From assembly GCA_020435995.1 (NCBI GenBank), contig JAGQYO010000013.1, positions 1-64,000 of the forward strand: DNA of 64,000 nt, given 5' to 3'. The translations under genes and the position numbers were made by a program. The DNA is from Flavobacteriales bacterium. GTDB lineage: Bacteria > Bacteroidota > Bacteroidia > Flavobacteriales_G > Salibacteraceae. Within the stretch, counting starts at the first letter, position 1; each line of letters begins with the position of its first letter. Under the pieces are notes generated by a model. The model saw only the letters and a program-made list of their open reading frames with translations. It was not told the origin of the DNA and made no database searches. This document shows positions 55,401-63,536 of the stretch, piece by piece.

Positions 55401-56377
55401 TCTGCCGCTATATGGTTTCGCAGTGCCGTACTGTCATTGGTAATTCTAGTTCCTAGCGCTGAAACCTGAGAAGATTGATTTAGACTCGATAAGTCTACTG
55501 TTTTGGCCCCGCCAGCATCAATAATATTCAAATTGTTACCAATTAAATTCACTCCGGTGTTCAATTCATTTGTGGCACTCGAATCTTTATAAGCACCTGC
55601 GTTTACATTAGCTATAGTGGCATTTAATCGTACGCTATCGGCTGCTATTCTTCCGCTCATGGCTGCCAAATCAGCATTGTGCTTCGCCACTAGTGCGTTC
55701 AAATCCACCGCAAGGGCAAATGGACTCATATCAATCACATCGTCGGGCGATGTACCGTCGTATAAAATCAAATCATTTCCAGAAGCGTCGTATCTCAAGC
55801 GTTGGGCATCCTTTCGGTAGATTCCCAAATCAATAATCTTGGTGCTATTCGATAAGCTCAATTGATTATTGACATAGTTGATACTCAAATTTTGAAATTC
55901 ATTCGTTGGGTCGGCATCCGCATCATCTACTTTATCATTTTCTACGGTTTGAGCATGGTAGGCAAAAGGCACCGTTGCTAGCTTCGTTTTACTCCCGAGC
56001 GCAGTAAAATTGGAGCCACCATTTGGATCAATTTCCACAAAATATAGAATAGCCGAATTGGGGTTAATATCCCATTCAAAATCCTCAAATCGGGCTACTC
56101 CACCCGACTGAGGCGTACCTTGCCCAATGGTCAGGTTTACTAATCCCAGTACATTGGTGGTGGCCGTTTGCCTTTCAATATACTTCTGCCCCGACTGCTC
56201 GATGGTAAACTGAAAGCTCACAACTTGAGTGCTCAACACCTTACCACTTGCATCTCGAATGATGGCTTGATAGCGAATTCCATCAAATTTGTTTTGCGTA
56301 TATCCCTGAAAGGACAAAAGCATAATTAGGAGCAACAATGCTCCTTTTTGAAATTTGTAGTTCATAGTATTCTTCAT
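49421..56377 (-). CDS. Giant fibre protein E (2318 aa) with C-type-lectin-like cap
   Basis: A 2318-residue secreted protein, first gene of the fibre operon. The signal peptide ends SFQGYTQ (about residue 28). An N-terminal domain (29-150; KFDGIRYQAIIRDASGKVL) differs from the module shared by A-D. Residues about 190-480 are coiled-coil-like repeats (ALGTRITNDSTRLNG), including a duplicated block. YadA-like head repeats (nt about 52490-52880: NNTFIGYEAGANNTSG) and a long shaft with six KVLTSDANG-type linkers follow. The last 100 residues contain four cysteines (C2220, C2232, C2250, C2314) and WFNAAADCADEDAELPSYVEW, resembling a C-type-lectin-like cap. Trimeric adhesin or fibre structure is inferred. 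Confidence 0.85.
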   Translation of the reverse strand: MKNTMNYKFQKGALLLLIMLLSFQGYTQNKFDGIRYQAIIRDASGKVLSTQVVSFQFTIEQSGQKYIERQTATTNVLGLVNLTIGQGTPQSGGVARFEDFEWDINPNSAILYFVEIDPNGGSNFTALGSKTKLATVPFAYHAQTVENDKVDDADADPTNEFQNLSINYVNNQLSLSNSTKIIDLGIYRKDAQRLRYDASGNDLILYDGTSPDDVIDMSPFALAVDLNALVAKHNADLAAMSGRIAADSVRLNATIANVNAGAYKDSSATNELNTGVNLIGNNLNIIDAGGAKTVDLSSLNQSSQVSALGTRITNDSTALRNHIAADGDLSSTNELNTGANLSGNTLNIIDAGGAKTVDLSSLNQSSQVSALGTRITNDSTRLNGVNSGLNSRIIADSTRLNGVQTTITNHNTRIVNDSNRLNGIVADVSALDTRLKNDSIKFDTLIGNNSLGVNDNTIKINNLSSAYDVDTARITVLEKGAYKDSSSTNEIQTLSLNAGNDSIILSNGGGKIGIPKQSTKGLDSVLTEGNDAADQEINNVKSITLGANSKEANVATIVDSTQGTSGYTHALKARSVGTNSSGAYQSAVFGEISGTNGENIGVDGTSNGNSAGTNTGTGGYASGGTLNRGIHGWADSANTTIGVFAEAHKGAVNNFGVYGSAQNGGNDQGGVTGRVDAAGTSSGRNWGILGFVLSTSSTSVGNIGVEGSAEGVHSGDNVGIYGKARYSNNNTGVYGHTDAANGKNTAVRGNASGATSDTNIAILGEAANASVNISGWFKQGSVYVDDTLFLRYGAQSNYVLTSDANGKAQWKAPTISIDNDTTNELITSFYLANDSIVIVENGVKRHLLLTGYVDQTDYAAHKALTNARFSSDSSRIAADSIRLNQVELSAYKDSSSTNELLTGATLNVSDLEITDAGGTKTVDLSVFRDTAATNRNQQAIIDTASSLRSSISTLNAGAYKDSSATNEIQALSMSNDTIYLSNGGYVVLPAISANNDNDSTNELITAVTFTGDSVHITDAAGTKSVDLASLNQSGDVTSLYSKILLDSNALRSQINTNATGIGTNASNLSTLTTDVNSGAYKDSSATNEIQVLSILGDSISLSNGGGKVGLPKSTMDTLSLIRDADNDTKIQLEKNTDEDIIRFDLGGTEMFRFEKDGQIQVYTTNKATLLGAFAGEKLTSGTNNTFIGYEAGANNTSGSNNTFLGFNAGKLNTGANNTAVGTYSGDALIGGQRNTLMGLQSGSGLTSGNDNLMLGHNAGRIASTAEQNVYLGSGAGEINTGKQNIMIGYQAGGTISNSDNLLIIDNSSSTKPLIYGDFNTDSLRFNSSLSIQHGLSLPTGAGIGKVLTSDANGFATWQTPASGADNLGNHTMTQNLLTNGKYISSDGDNEGLLVENDGDMVFQGGSATFRDTNGYDLTLIPDSGASGIDLFSYGTGQFGASTLDFYQQRGKKGSPLPVANNDYVMELSAVPYNGSYYSKSILQSEVDGVLGTGSKIPISTTLYSWDTTGGVGAYIHLFPRGTMSVNGGTGNYSLSVEGDIAADSLFVDSADVDALSINGNYYFPTTAGSNGQVLQTDASGKLTWQTPSSSPWTVTADTTTTSAKYVGIGDHSKDARMYIWHNVVGSQSSGLVSDVFGTSVTSDVYGIQGMASNGYTNYGIYGNATGGTNNWAGYFENGNVYIENSLQLPSGAGSGKVLTSDGSGFASWQSAATSPWNLASDTIFTSNKYVGIGTGRPIARLSVADSLTSTSSEIGLSNSIYSNNTTGNAFGFKTTLMGEVDRSYGIHSTLVGSVEDFAKSYGIHSTVAASGIGTDAADFYAGYFKAYGSHNPSGSEYYGIYAEASGAETNYALWATASGGSDENFAAYFDNGKVQINNKLIVGGSFGNNADSALNVKGGIKTDYFRMYKGGGAGKVLTSDANGNATWQTPASSADGNGIYDGSGSLSGNTVVTQGTNTLGFAANATNGFSVDGSTFSVDGANNRVGIGTTSPSSPLTVQPSSTSNFQQNGIYVNNNNTGATESAFITTRVQNSSGSPVHSWDIDSKGGYSIAMSQSDTALHFYRDPNPTGTKIMTLTRDYKVGIGTTTVPSSSKMRVVGEIWVDSLRIRNTASTTYAQYGIYNWMSGTGSGKKTAVVGTTSGGSGAGVGVIGVAQDGGVNKGIEGYAAGGTTNWAGYFGTGNVYIGQTLQLASGAGAGKILTSDASGNASWTTLVDTLTCPAGFSKANEKFCISTAERTATSWFNAAADCADEDAELPSYVEWYTAADLLVLTGETDNNEWVSNISQNNMMIVGNGGITNRAFQDPTLTAPYRCVYKK
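55235..55565 (-). repeat. Duplicated coding block in fibre gene E
   Basis: Two consecutive copies encode almost the same peptide, NELNTGxNLxGNxLNIIDAGG followed by AKTVDLSSLNQSSQVSALG and TRITNDST. The DNA copies have diverged mainly at silent positions, which indicates an older duplication kept by selection on the protein. Confidence 0.75.
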
Positions 56378-56900
56378 AATGCTCGGATTAAAAACGTAGA
56401 ATATGTAATTGGAGTAATTTATTTCTGTTGTAATTGAGGGTTGATATGAGCCAGATCATTGTTTTACACAAAGGACTTTTTAAGTCGATCCCACTCGCTG
56501 GATACGAATAAGGGACTGACTTATCTGATAGATAAGTTGATTTATTATTTAACAAAATATTATAGTTTCCTGACTTCCTCAAAAATAGTATAATTCTCAA
56601 GTAAATTGGAATCATTTTTATACCGCGCATATTTCCCCATTAACAATTATCTATTTTTCTGAATTACAAGCACTTACAGAGCTACCATAACTTCACACAG
56701 AAATAGATTTTGTTTTGCTTGTATTTGTAAATTATAAGGCTAATCTAAACTTGTTAAATCACAAATTAACCAGCCAACTTTAAAGAAGTTACCTAATCAA
56801 TTAATCGTGTGACGAAACGAAAAAATAAGTAGTTGAATAAATTGCGACGTGTAGGATAAGATGGGTAAAAGTTGGATGTAATTGGGCAGAATTTTTACGA
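56378..56900. other. Long AT-rich gap upstream of the fibre operon
   Basis: About 520 bp without a credible gene; an 80-codon open frame at 56388-56630 has no family character or start context. It contains the palindrome at 56519-56537. No clear TAnnTTTG element with the right orientation was found, so the operon may use a non-standard promoter or an alternative sigma factor. Confidence 0.6.
56519..56537. promoter_or_regulatory. 19-bp perfect palindrome, candidate operator
   Basis: ACTTATCTGATAGATAAGT: 8-bp arms with a 3-base centre, about 140 bp upstream of fibre gene E. The size suits a dimeric regulator. Its arm ACTTATCT also occurs in the candidate DtxR site at 17941-17954. Confidence 0.45.
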
Positions 56901-57419
56901 CTATTGATTTTTCACAACTTTAAACGCTTTGAGTAAATCACCATTCGTATTTAGCACATTCATGATGTAAGTACCGTTAGGTAGGTAGTCCAAATAAAAT
57001 GTGCTTTCCGAACTTTCTATCTCCGCTCTAAATACTGGTTTGTACAAAAAGTCATGAACCACAAATTCAAGATGTTCATTGTTATTTCCAAAATCTGGAA
57101 TACTCAAGTTGAGATATTGCGCCATAGGATTTGGAAACAATTTCATTTCAATTTCTTCGGGTTCGTATTCCCACACTTCTACCACAGTCCATTCGCTCTG
57201 GTGAAATCCCTGGGTAACAAAATATCTGGAACTTCCTTTAGACTCCGTAAATGCTTCTCCAATGGTCCAAGAAACCTGAAACAATCCTTTGTGCTCTTGG
57301 TTTCCACCAGCGCTCATTACTTCCAGTTGTGGATCTTGTGCCAACCCTTGAAGACTAAAGGTTATCACAAAAATCAGAAACCAATAGCCTTTGTTTATAT
57401 GAAATTCGTTTGTTTTCAT
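56901..57419 (-). CDS. Small T9SS-targeted secreted protein
   Basis: A 172-residue protein with a signal peptide (cleavage near GLAQ-DPQ, residue 28). It has a conserved Bacteroidota block (MSAGGNQEHKG, VSWTIGEAFTES, FVTQGFHQSE) and a C-terminal T9SS sorting domain (LFPNPMAQYLNLSIPD ... LPNGTYIMNVLNTNGDLLKAFKVVK). The block is typical of short surface proteins of unknown function. It lies upstream of the fibre operon on the same strand, and a -7-like TACATTTG is at 57428-57435 on this strand. Confidence 0.87.
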   Translation of the reverse strand: MKTNEFHINKGYWFLIFVITFSLQGLAQDPQLEVMSAGGNQEHKGLFQVSWTIGEAFTESKGSSRYFVTQGFHQSEWTVVEVWEYEPEEIEMKLFPNPMAQYLNLSIPDFGNNNEHLEFVVHDFLYKPVFRAEIESSESTFYLDYLPNGTYIMNVLNTNGDLLKAFKVVKNQ

Positions 57420-57533
57420 CAGTTTTTCAAATGTAGAAAATTAAACTTGTCTTTTAGCTGCACAATCCTTTCTAAATTTGAAAGGTGATGAAACACCTGA
57501 TTTGTGTGACAATTTTTAGCCTTTATTAGACCC

Positions 57534-58919
57534 ATGACTTGGTGTATCATCGATATAGAAACCAACGGATTGAGCAAATTAAAAGGGCGAATTACCGAAA
57601 TCGCCATCTACAAACACGATGGCAAAAAAGTGATTGAAGAATTTGTTTCTTTGATCAATCCCGAATCACCTATTCCCTATGATATTTCTCGATTGACTGG
57701 CATTACCAACCAAATGGTTCAGGATGCACCTAAGTTCTATGAAGTTGCAAAAAGCATCATTGAAATCACGGAAGGAAGTGTGTTTGTCGCCCACAACGTA
57801 AACTTCGACTATGGTTTTGTACAAGAAGAATTTCGCCGATTGGGCTATACTTTTAAAAGGGATAAACTATGCACCGTAAAACAAAGTAGAGCGCTTATTC
57901 CTGGACATGCCTCCTATTCTTTGGGAAGAATTACACGGGATCTCGGAATTATCATCGATGGAAGACATCGCGCCGCAGGCGATGCAAAGGCTACAGTAAA
58001 ACTATTTGAGATACTCCATGGTATTGACGCCACTTTTGGCACCAAAGCAAAACCTGAAGAACAGCTGTCTAAGTACCTCCACCCTGCCCTGGATGTAAAA
58101 AAGGTTTTGGCTATCCCGAAAGACACTGGGGTGTATTATCTCTACAATGAAAAGGGCGAGATCATTTACATTGGCAAAAGTGTGAACCTCCGAACAAGGC
58201 TATTTAATCATCTGCGGCAACCCAAAACCAACAAAGCCATGCGAATGCACGCCGAGGTTGCCGACTTGAGTTATGAAATAACTGGATCAGAACTTATCGC
58301 ATTGCTGAAAGAATCGGAAGAAATAAAAAAGCTGCAACCCAAATATAACGTGGCTCAAAAACGTCCCAATTTCAATTTCGGAATTGTAAAAACTGAAGAT
58401 TTGTTTGGCTACATTCATTTGGCGGCCATAAAAATAAACCAGAGTCACCAGCCTATTTCGAGACATTCAACACTCGGCGAAGCCAAAAGCTTTTTGGAGT
58501 CATTGTGCAAAGAATATCAACTGTGCTTAGGATTAGCGGGGTTGAGCAAGTGTACCCGAGGTTGTGTGTACTACGGTGTAAAAGACTGCCAAGGAGCTGC
58601 CATTTGCGAAGAAAATGCCGATGCCTATAACCTGAGGGTACGCGAGGCCATCGAACGCATTCAATTTATCAATAAAGATTGTTTGCTTATCGAAAAAGGT
58701 TCAGATTCGGATAAACAGCACGCCATTCTACTAGAAAATGGAAAGTATATCGGCTACGGCGAATTTGATCCTGAATTTGTAAAACATCCAGATGCGATTA
58801 TTGATTGTATTCATACTAAAATGGACAACCCCGATGTACGAGGAATAATAAGTTCCTTTCTTAGAACTGGGAAAATCAAGCGTATTGTAGATTTACAAAA
58901 ACTCCAAGAAAACCGATGA
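57534..58919 (+). CDS. DnaQ-type exonuclease fused to GIY-YIG nuclease domain
   Basis: A 461-residue nuclease fusion. The N-terminal DEDDh 3'-5' exonuclease domain (1-165) has D7 and E9 (IIDIETNG), D92, H145 and D150 (HRAAGDA). A GIY-YIG domain (about 196-275) follows with GVYYLYN at 199-205 and IIYIGKSVNLRTRL at 210-223, as in UvrC and Cho. The C-terminal portion holds a cysteine-rich patch (LGLAGLSKCTRGCVYYGVKDCQGAAIC). Such fusions occur in several phyla and are thought to act in DNA repair. It ends directly against the convergent reductase gene. Confidence 0.92.
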   Translation: MTWCIIDIETNGLSKLKGRITEIAIYKHDGKKVIEEFVSLINPESPIPYDISRLTGITNQMVQDAPKFYEVAKSIIEITEGSVFVAHNVNFDYGFVQEEFRRLGYTFKRDKLCTVKQSRALIPGHASYSLGRITRDLGIIIDGRHRAAGDAKATVKLFEILHGIDATFGTKAKPEEQLSKYLHPALDVKKVLAIPKDTGVYYLYNEKGEIIYIGKSVNLRTRLFNHLRQPKTNKAMRMHAEVADLSYEITGSELIALLKESEEIKKLQPKYNVAQKRPNFNFGIVKTEDLFGYIHLAAIKINQSHQPISRHSTLGEAKSFLESLCKEYQLCLGLAGLSKCTRGCVYYGVKDCQGAAICEENADAYNLRVREAIERIQFINKDCLLIEKGSDSDKQHAILLENGKYIGYGEFDPEFVKHPDAIIDCIHTKMDNPDVRGIISSFLRTGKIKRIVDLQKLQENR

Positions 58920-59924
58920 TTAAACCTCAGCCGCCTGGTGTCTCACAACTACCCTTCCTCGTGTTTTTCCATCAATTATTTTTTGGATATAACCGTCCAA
59001 TTCGTTGAGGGTGATGTCAACAGCTACTTTTTCGATACTATCTGGTTTCCAAATAGAAGATAATTTATCCCATAAAATTAGCCGCGTTTCCATGTCAGTT
59101 TGGGCCGACTCCACTCCAATAAGGTTGATGCCATTTAACAAAAATGGGTAAACCGTGGCTTCTATTTGAGGTGAAGCAACTAAACCACACACAGCAATAC
59201 AACCATTTTTACCGCATCCAGCCATCAAGGTAGCCAATGTATTTCCACCTACTGTATCCACAGCGCCCGCCCATTTAGTGCGACTCACCGGACGCTTTGA
59301 TTCATCATTCGTATAAGATCTGTCTTCGCAGCGTACAGCCCCCAAAGATTTTAAATATCCGTGTTGATCTTTTTTACCCGAGGAGGCCACCACCTGATAT
59401 CCAGCCTTACTAAATACCGAAATAGCCATACTACCCACACCACCAGTGGCTCCAGTAATTACAATTTCGCCCTTTTCTGGTCGTTGACCAGCCATTTCCA
59501 TTTTGTATAATGCCAGCGCCGATGTAAATCCTCCAGTGCCAATCACCATAGCTTGCCTTAGTGAAAACGTAGATGGAAGTGGAACAACCCAACTAAATGG
59601 TACTTGGATATATTCTCCAAACCCTCCATCGGTATTCATTCCCAAATCGTAGCCTGTAACCAGCACCTTATCTCCTACTCTAAACTTATGGGAAGTAGTT
59701 TTAACAACAATTCCACTGGCATCGATACCAGGTGTGTGTGGAAAGTTTTTGGTTATCCCCTTATGGCCAAAAGATGACAGCCCATCTTTATAATTTAATG
59801 CCGCGTAGTGTACTTGAATTAATACCTCACCAGCAGGTAGTTCGTCTGTATTTCGCAGGACTATTTTTCTTTCAAACTTTCCTTCTGAAGTTTCAAAAAT
59901 TCGGTATGCCTTAAAATTTGCCAT
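58920..59924 (-). CDS. YhdH/AcuI-family acrylyl-CoA reductase-like oxidoreductase
   Basis: A 334-residue MDR-superfamily enzyme without the catalytic zinc ligands. Typical blocks are VHYAALNYKDGLSSFGHKGI, HTPGIDASGIV, GYDLGMNTDGGFGEYIQVP and the NADPH motif ITGATGGVGSMA. Family members (AcuI, YhdH) reduce acryloyl-CoA to propionyl-CoA, for example after DMSP or propionate-related metabolism. The acetyl-CoA synthetase gene lies 35 bp upstream on the same strand, consistent with short-chain acyl metabolism. Confidence 0.92.
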   Translation of the reverse strand: MANFKAYRIFETSEGKFERKIVLRNTDELPAGEVLIQVHYAALNYKDGLSSFGHKGITKNFPHTPGIDASGIVVKTTSHKFRVGDKVLVTGYDLGMNTDGGFGEYIQVPFSWVVPLPSTFSLRQAMVIGTGGFTSALALYKMEMAGQRPEKGEIVITGATGGVGSMAISVFSKAGYQVVASSGKKDQHGYLKSLGAVRCEDRSYTNDESKRPVSRTKWAGAVDTVGGNTLATLMAGCGKNGCIAVCGLVASPQIEATVYPFLLNGINLIGVESAQTDMETRLILWDKLSSIWKPDSIEKVAVDITLNELDGYIQKIIDGKTRGRVVVRHQAAEV

Positions 59925-59959
59925 AATTTTTACTTCTACAATTCAATACATGGTCACCG

Positions 59960-61864
59960 TTAGAGTGCTCCTTCTTTGATTTCATCAACTATGTTTGGAT
60001 CCAATAAGGTTGAAACATCCCCTAAATTGGATACATCTCCCTCTGCCACTTTTCGAAGAATTCTGCGCATTATTTTTCCAGATCGGGTTTTGGGTAACCC
60101 CGATACAAATTGAATTTTGTCGGGCTTAGCAATCTTACCTATTTCCTCTACTACGGTTTCTATTATTTCAGCTCGCAACACTTTGTCATCATCAATTTTG
60201 TCGCGAACGATTACATAAACATAAATACCTTGTCCTTTGATATCGTGCGGAAAGCCAACCACTGCACTTTCAGCTACTTGGGGATTTCTGTTAATGGCGT
60301 TTTCTAATTCGGCCGTACCAAATCTATGGCCCGAAACGTTGATCACATCATCTACCCTTCCTATCACTCGGTACATTCCATTTTCGTCTCGCAAGGCACC
60401 ATCACCTGTAAAATAATATCCCTTGTAGTTGTTGAAATAAGTATTTCTACATCGTTCGTGATCTTTATAGGTTGTGCGAATAATACTTGGCCACGGAAAC
60501 TTCACTGCCAAATACCCCTTTTCTCCATTTGCTTTGATTTCGTTTCCATCTTTATCAAGTAGCACTGGCTGAACTCCCGGCAACGGGTAACCCGCAAATG
60601 ATGGTTTGTGTGGTCCATAATCCCCGAGGGCAGAAATCATAATTCCACCTGTTTCGGTTTGCCACCAAGTATCTACTATGGGACAACGCTCCTTGCCAAC
60701 ATGCACGTGGTACCAATACCATGCTTCTTCGTTGATGGGTTCTCCTACCGTACCAATCACCTTGAGCGAGTCGAGGCTATAGGAAAGTACGTGATCGTCT
60801 CCTTCCGCCATTAATGCACGAATAGCCGTAGGAGCCGTATAGAATTGACTAACCCCATACTTGTCGCAAATTTGCCAAAACCTACCCGGATCGGGGTAGG
60901 TGGGAATGCCTTCGAACATAACTGTTGTGGCACCAGCCAGCAAAGGCCCATATACTATATAGGTATGACCAGTTACCCAGCCAATATCGGCGGTGCACCA
61001 ATAAATATCGCTTTCATCGTATTGAAACACATTACGAAAGGTGAAGTCCGAAAACACCATATACCCCCCACAAGTATGCACCACGCCTTTTGGTTTTCCA
61101 GTTGATCCAGAAGTGTAAAGTATGAACAACATATCTTCACTATCCATAGGTTCGGCGGGGCAATCGGCATCTACCTTATCTAGTTCATCGTGGTACCAAA
61201 CATCCCGACCGGCTACCATATTTACAGCCCAATTGGTACGCTGAACCACAATTACCTTTTCTACTGAAGTACAATCTTGGATGGCATCGTCAACAATTCT
61301 TTTTACCGGAATTTCTTTCGACCCTCTGTAAAGACCATCCGAAGTCAACACTATTTTCGCTTGTGCATCATTTATCCGGTCGGCCAGCGCATGAGCGCTA
61401 AAACCTGCAAAAACGACAGAATGCACGGCTCCAATTCGCGCACAAGCCAAAACGAAAACCGTTAATTCAGGAATCATAGGCATATAAATGGCAACTATAT
61501 CTCCTTTTTTACAGCCGTTTTCTTTTAATACATTGGCCATTCTACAAACTTTGCTGTGAAGTTCCTTGTATGTCCATCGGATAAATTTTTCCTTAGGGTC
61601 GTTTGGCTCCCAAATCAATGCGATTTTATTTCCTCTTTTATCTAAATGGCGATCGAGGCAGTTTTCGGTGATATTGAGTTTTCCTCCTTTAAACCAAGAG
61701 ATATTTGGTCCATCGAAATCCCACTCCAATACAGTGTCCCACTTCTTTCGCCAACGGAAATTCTCAGCTACCTTACCCCAAAACTCTTCTGGGGCGTCAA
61801 CTGATTCTTTGTATAGCTTTTTGTAGTGGTCAAATGAATTAACTCGATACCAAGGACTTTCCAT
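59960..61864 (-). CDS. acs: Acetyl-CoA synthetase (AMP-forming)
   Basis: A 634-residue enzyme activating acetate to acetyl-CoA via acetyl-AMP. P-loop-like YTSGSTGKPKGVVHT, the GWVTGHTYIVYGPL and VDTWWQTETGG blocks, and the C-terminal RSGKIMRRILRKVA with the acetylation-sensitive lysine K597 identify it. Length is standard. A TATATTTG element at 61890-61897 on the minus strand, about 25 bp upstream, is the likely -7 region. Confidence 0.97.
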   Translation of the reverse strand: MESPWYRVNSFDHYKKLYKESVDAPEEFWGKVAENFRWRKKWDTVLEWDFDGPNISWFKGGKLNITENCLDRHLDKRGNKIALIWEPNDPKEKFIRWTYKELHSKVCRMANVLKENGCKKGDIVAIYMPMIPELTVFVLACARIGAVHSVVFAGFSAHALADRINDAQAKIVLTSDGLYRGSKEIPVKRIVDDAIQDCTSVEKVIVVQRTNWAVNMVAGRDVWYHDELDKVDADCPAEPMDSEDMLFILYTSGSTGKPKGVVHTCGGYMVFSDFTFRNVFQYDESDIYWCTADIGWVTGHTYIVYGPLLAGATTVMFEGIPTYPDPGRFWQICDKYGVSQFYTAPTAIRALMAEGDDHVLSYSLDSLKVIGTVGEPINEEAWYWYHVHVGKERCPIVDTWWQTETGGIMISALGDYGPHKPSFAGYPLPGVQPVLLDKDGNEIKANGEKGYLAVKFPWPSIIRTTYKDHERCRNTYFNNYKGYYFTGDGALRDENGMYRVIGRVDDVINVSGHRFGTAELENAINRNPQVAESAVVGFPHDIKGQGIYVYVIVRDKIDDDKVLRAEIIETVVEEIGKIAKPDKIQFVSGLPKTRSGKIMRRILRKVAEGDVSNLGDVSTLLDPNIVDEIKEGAL

Positions 61865-61950
61865 ATCGTACTGTAATTTGAATGAGGCCCAAATATATAT
61901 CGCAAGCTAAGACGATAAGGAAAAGGTAGCGCTAAAAAAGAAAAAACCTG

Positions 61951-62949
61951 CTAAGAATATGCTTTGGTTGGTGCAAAACCATAATGGTTTTTGAAGGCAC
62001 GGCTAAATGCACTTAAATCAGAATAGTTGAGTAAATACGCTATTTCAGAAAGCGAATTACGTCTTTTACGGAGTTGAGATTTAGCAAACTCCATAGTGTG
62101 CTGTTCGAGGAGCTCTCTGAAAGACGTGTTTTCGTCCTTTAATTTTCTTTGAAGGGTTCTGGGCGAAATATTTAGCTCCGTTGCCACCTCTTCCACCGTA
62201 ACCCTATCTGGTAGGTGCTGCATAATTATTTCCGATACCTTGTTGGAATCCCTTTTGCCATTTTGAACTTTGAATATTTTGTCGTTGGCGTATTGAACAA
62301 GATGAGAAAGTAATGACCTATCGGCGGTTGCAATCGGTGATTCAAAATCCTTCTTCCTAAAAACCACCGTATTTCTATTATCACGTACAAATACAGGCGT
62401 TTTGTAGTACTTCTCCAATTTTTTGAACCCTACTTCAGGCGCGTAGTCCAAAGTAATTTTTACTGGTGAAAATTTGTTTTGGGTAAGCGCTTCATACTCT
62501 TTCAAGAGAAATAAAATAGAACCTTCGAGGGTGTGCCTAAAAGTGAGCTCAGAATGTGCCCTCCATGAGCGGTCGAAACTATATATTAATGTGTAAGAGT
62601 ACTCATCTTTTTCGATGCGCATAGGCAACGAGCTGCACCCCAACAAAGAATACTCGCAAGCCTTAAGCATAGCATCTTTAAAGGTATTTGAATATTGCGC
62701 AAGTTGCAGAATTAGCCCAGCCGCATTGAGGTTCATACTTTTGGTAATGTTCACACCGAGCATAGGATCTTTACATTGTCGGTAGGCCGTTTCAAAGGTA
62801 TTGTTGAATGCCTCGTAACCCAACTTTGTTTCCTCCTTTAGCAGCTCCTCCTCACTCATGCCTGCACATTGAAGCATAAGTTGTTTTGATGCTCCTCGGT
62901 TGTTTGCCTGTTGTATGATTTGATATAAAAATTTTCCGTTGAATGCCAT
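61951..62949 (-). CDS. AraC-family transcriptional regulator (arabinose-binding-like N-terminus)
   Basis: A 332-residue regulator. The N-terminal ligand-binding region (about 20-210; GVNITKSMNLNAAGLILQLAQYSNTFKDAML) matches the OruR/ArgR-like arabinose-binding type. The C-terminal AraC helix-turn-helix pair (about 230-332) includes VEEVATELNISPRTLQRKLKDENTSFREL and LSEIAYLLNYSDLSAFSRAFKNHYGFAPT. It may control the adjacent acs/reductase genes or the divergent SRPBCC gene; the sequence does not decide. Confidence 0.93.
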   Translation of the reverse strand: MAFNGKFLYQIIQQANNRGASKQLMLQCAGMSEEELLKEETKLGYEAFNNTFETAYRQCKDPMLGVNITKSMNLNAAGLILQLAQYSNTFKDAMLKACEYSLLGCSSLPMRIEKDEYSYTLIYSFDRSWRAHSELTFRHTLEGSILFLLKEYEALTQNKFSPVKITLDYAPEVGFKKLEKYYKTPVFVRDNRNTVVFRKKDFESPIATADRSLLSHLVQYANDKIFKVQNGKRDSNKVSEIIMQHLPDRVTVEEVATELNISPRTLQRKLKDENTSFRELLEQHTMEFAKSQLRKRRNSLSEIAYLLNYSDLSAFSRAFKNHYGFAPTKAYS

Positions 62950-63092
62950 ACCACAAAAATGTACATCCAGATGACGTAAAATGTTAAGCTATTGGCGTGT
63001 TATAAACAGCCGATTATCAATAACCTACAGATATTTGTTCTACGAAAACATGAATCACCTTAGCATTTATGTTCATATTAATTTCAAATAAA

Positions 63093-63536
63093 ATGAAAGC
63101 ACCAAAAGAAATCTATACTGAAATTACCGTCAATGCCAGTGCTAACAAAGTATGGGGTATATTGACGGACTTAAAAAACTACTCCTCTTGGAATCCTTTT
63201 ATAATCAAGGCTTCTGGCAATGTAATGATTGGAGAACAAATAACAAATACCACGAAAAATGGCGATAAAACCTTGAGATTTAAACCCAAAATAATAGAAG
63301 TGCAACCCGCCAAGCGTTTCGAATGGCTTGGGCACCTCGTGTTCCCCGGATTATTTGACGGCAGTCACTATTTTGAGATTCAAACATTGGGCGAAAATTC
63401 AGTAAAACTGATCCAAGGCGAGCGTTTCAAAGGCTTGCTTTCGGGGGTAATTATCAAATCGATAAGAGAAAATACCGAAAAAGGTTTCCGCGACATGAAC
63501 AGCGCGCTGAAAAAAGAAGCTGAAAAAATGCACTAA
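63093..63536 (+). CDS. SRPBCC (START-like) superfamily protein
   Basis: A protein of 147 residues of the helix-grip fold, with EITVNASANKVWGILTDLKNYSSWNPFI and the long C-terminal helix NTEKGFRDMNSALKKEAE. Members bind lipids or small hydrophobic molecules; no specific ligand can be named. The frame is open from an ATG at 63069, but the ATG at 63093 (MKAPKEIY) matches the usual family start. It diverges from the AraC regulator and overlaps the convergent next gene by 4 bp. Confidence 0.87.
   Translation: MKAPKEIYTEITVNASANKVWGILTDLKNYSSWNPFIIKASGNVMIGEQITNTTKNGDKTLRFKPKIIEVQPAKRFEWLGHLVFPGLFDGSHYFEIQTLGENSVKLIQGERFKGLLSGVIIKSIRENTEKGFRDMNSALKKEAEKMH

Noticed and set aside
38416-56377. A prophage, because of the tail-collar and S74 domains
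   Set aside because: No terminase, portal, capsid, lysis or integrase genes are present, and every fibre has a Sec signal peptide, which phage tail proteins lack.
56388-56630. An 80-codon open frame on the minus strand
   Set aside because: No family character, no plausible start context, AT-driven composition, and it lies in the leader of the fibre operon.
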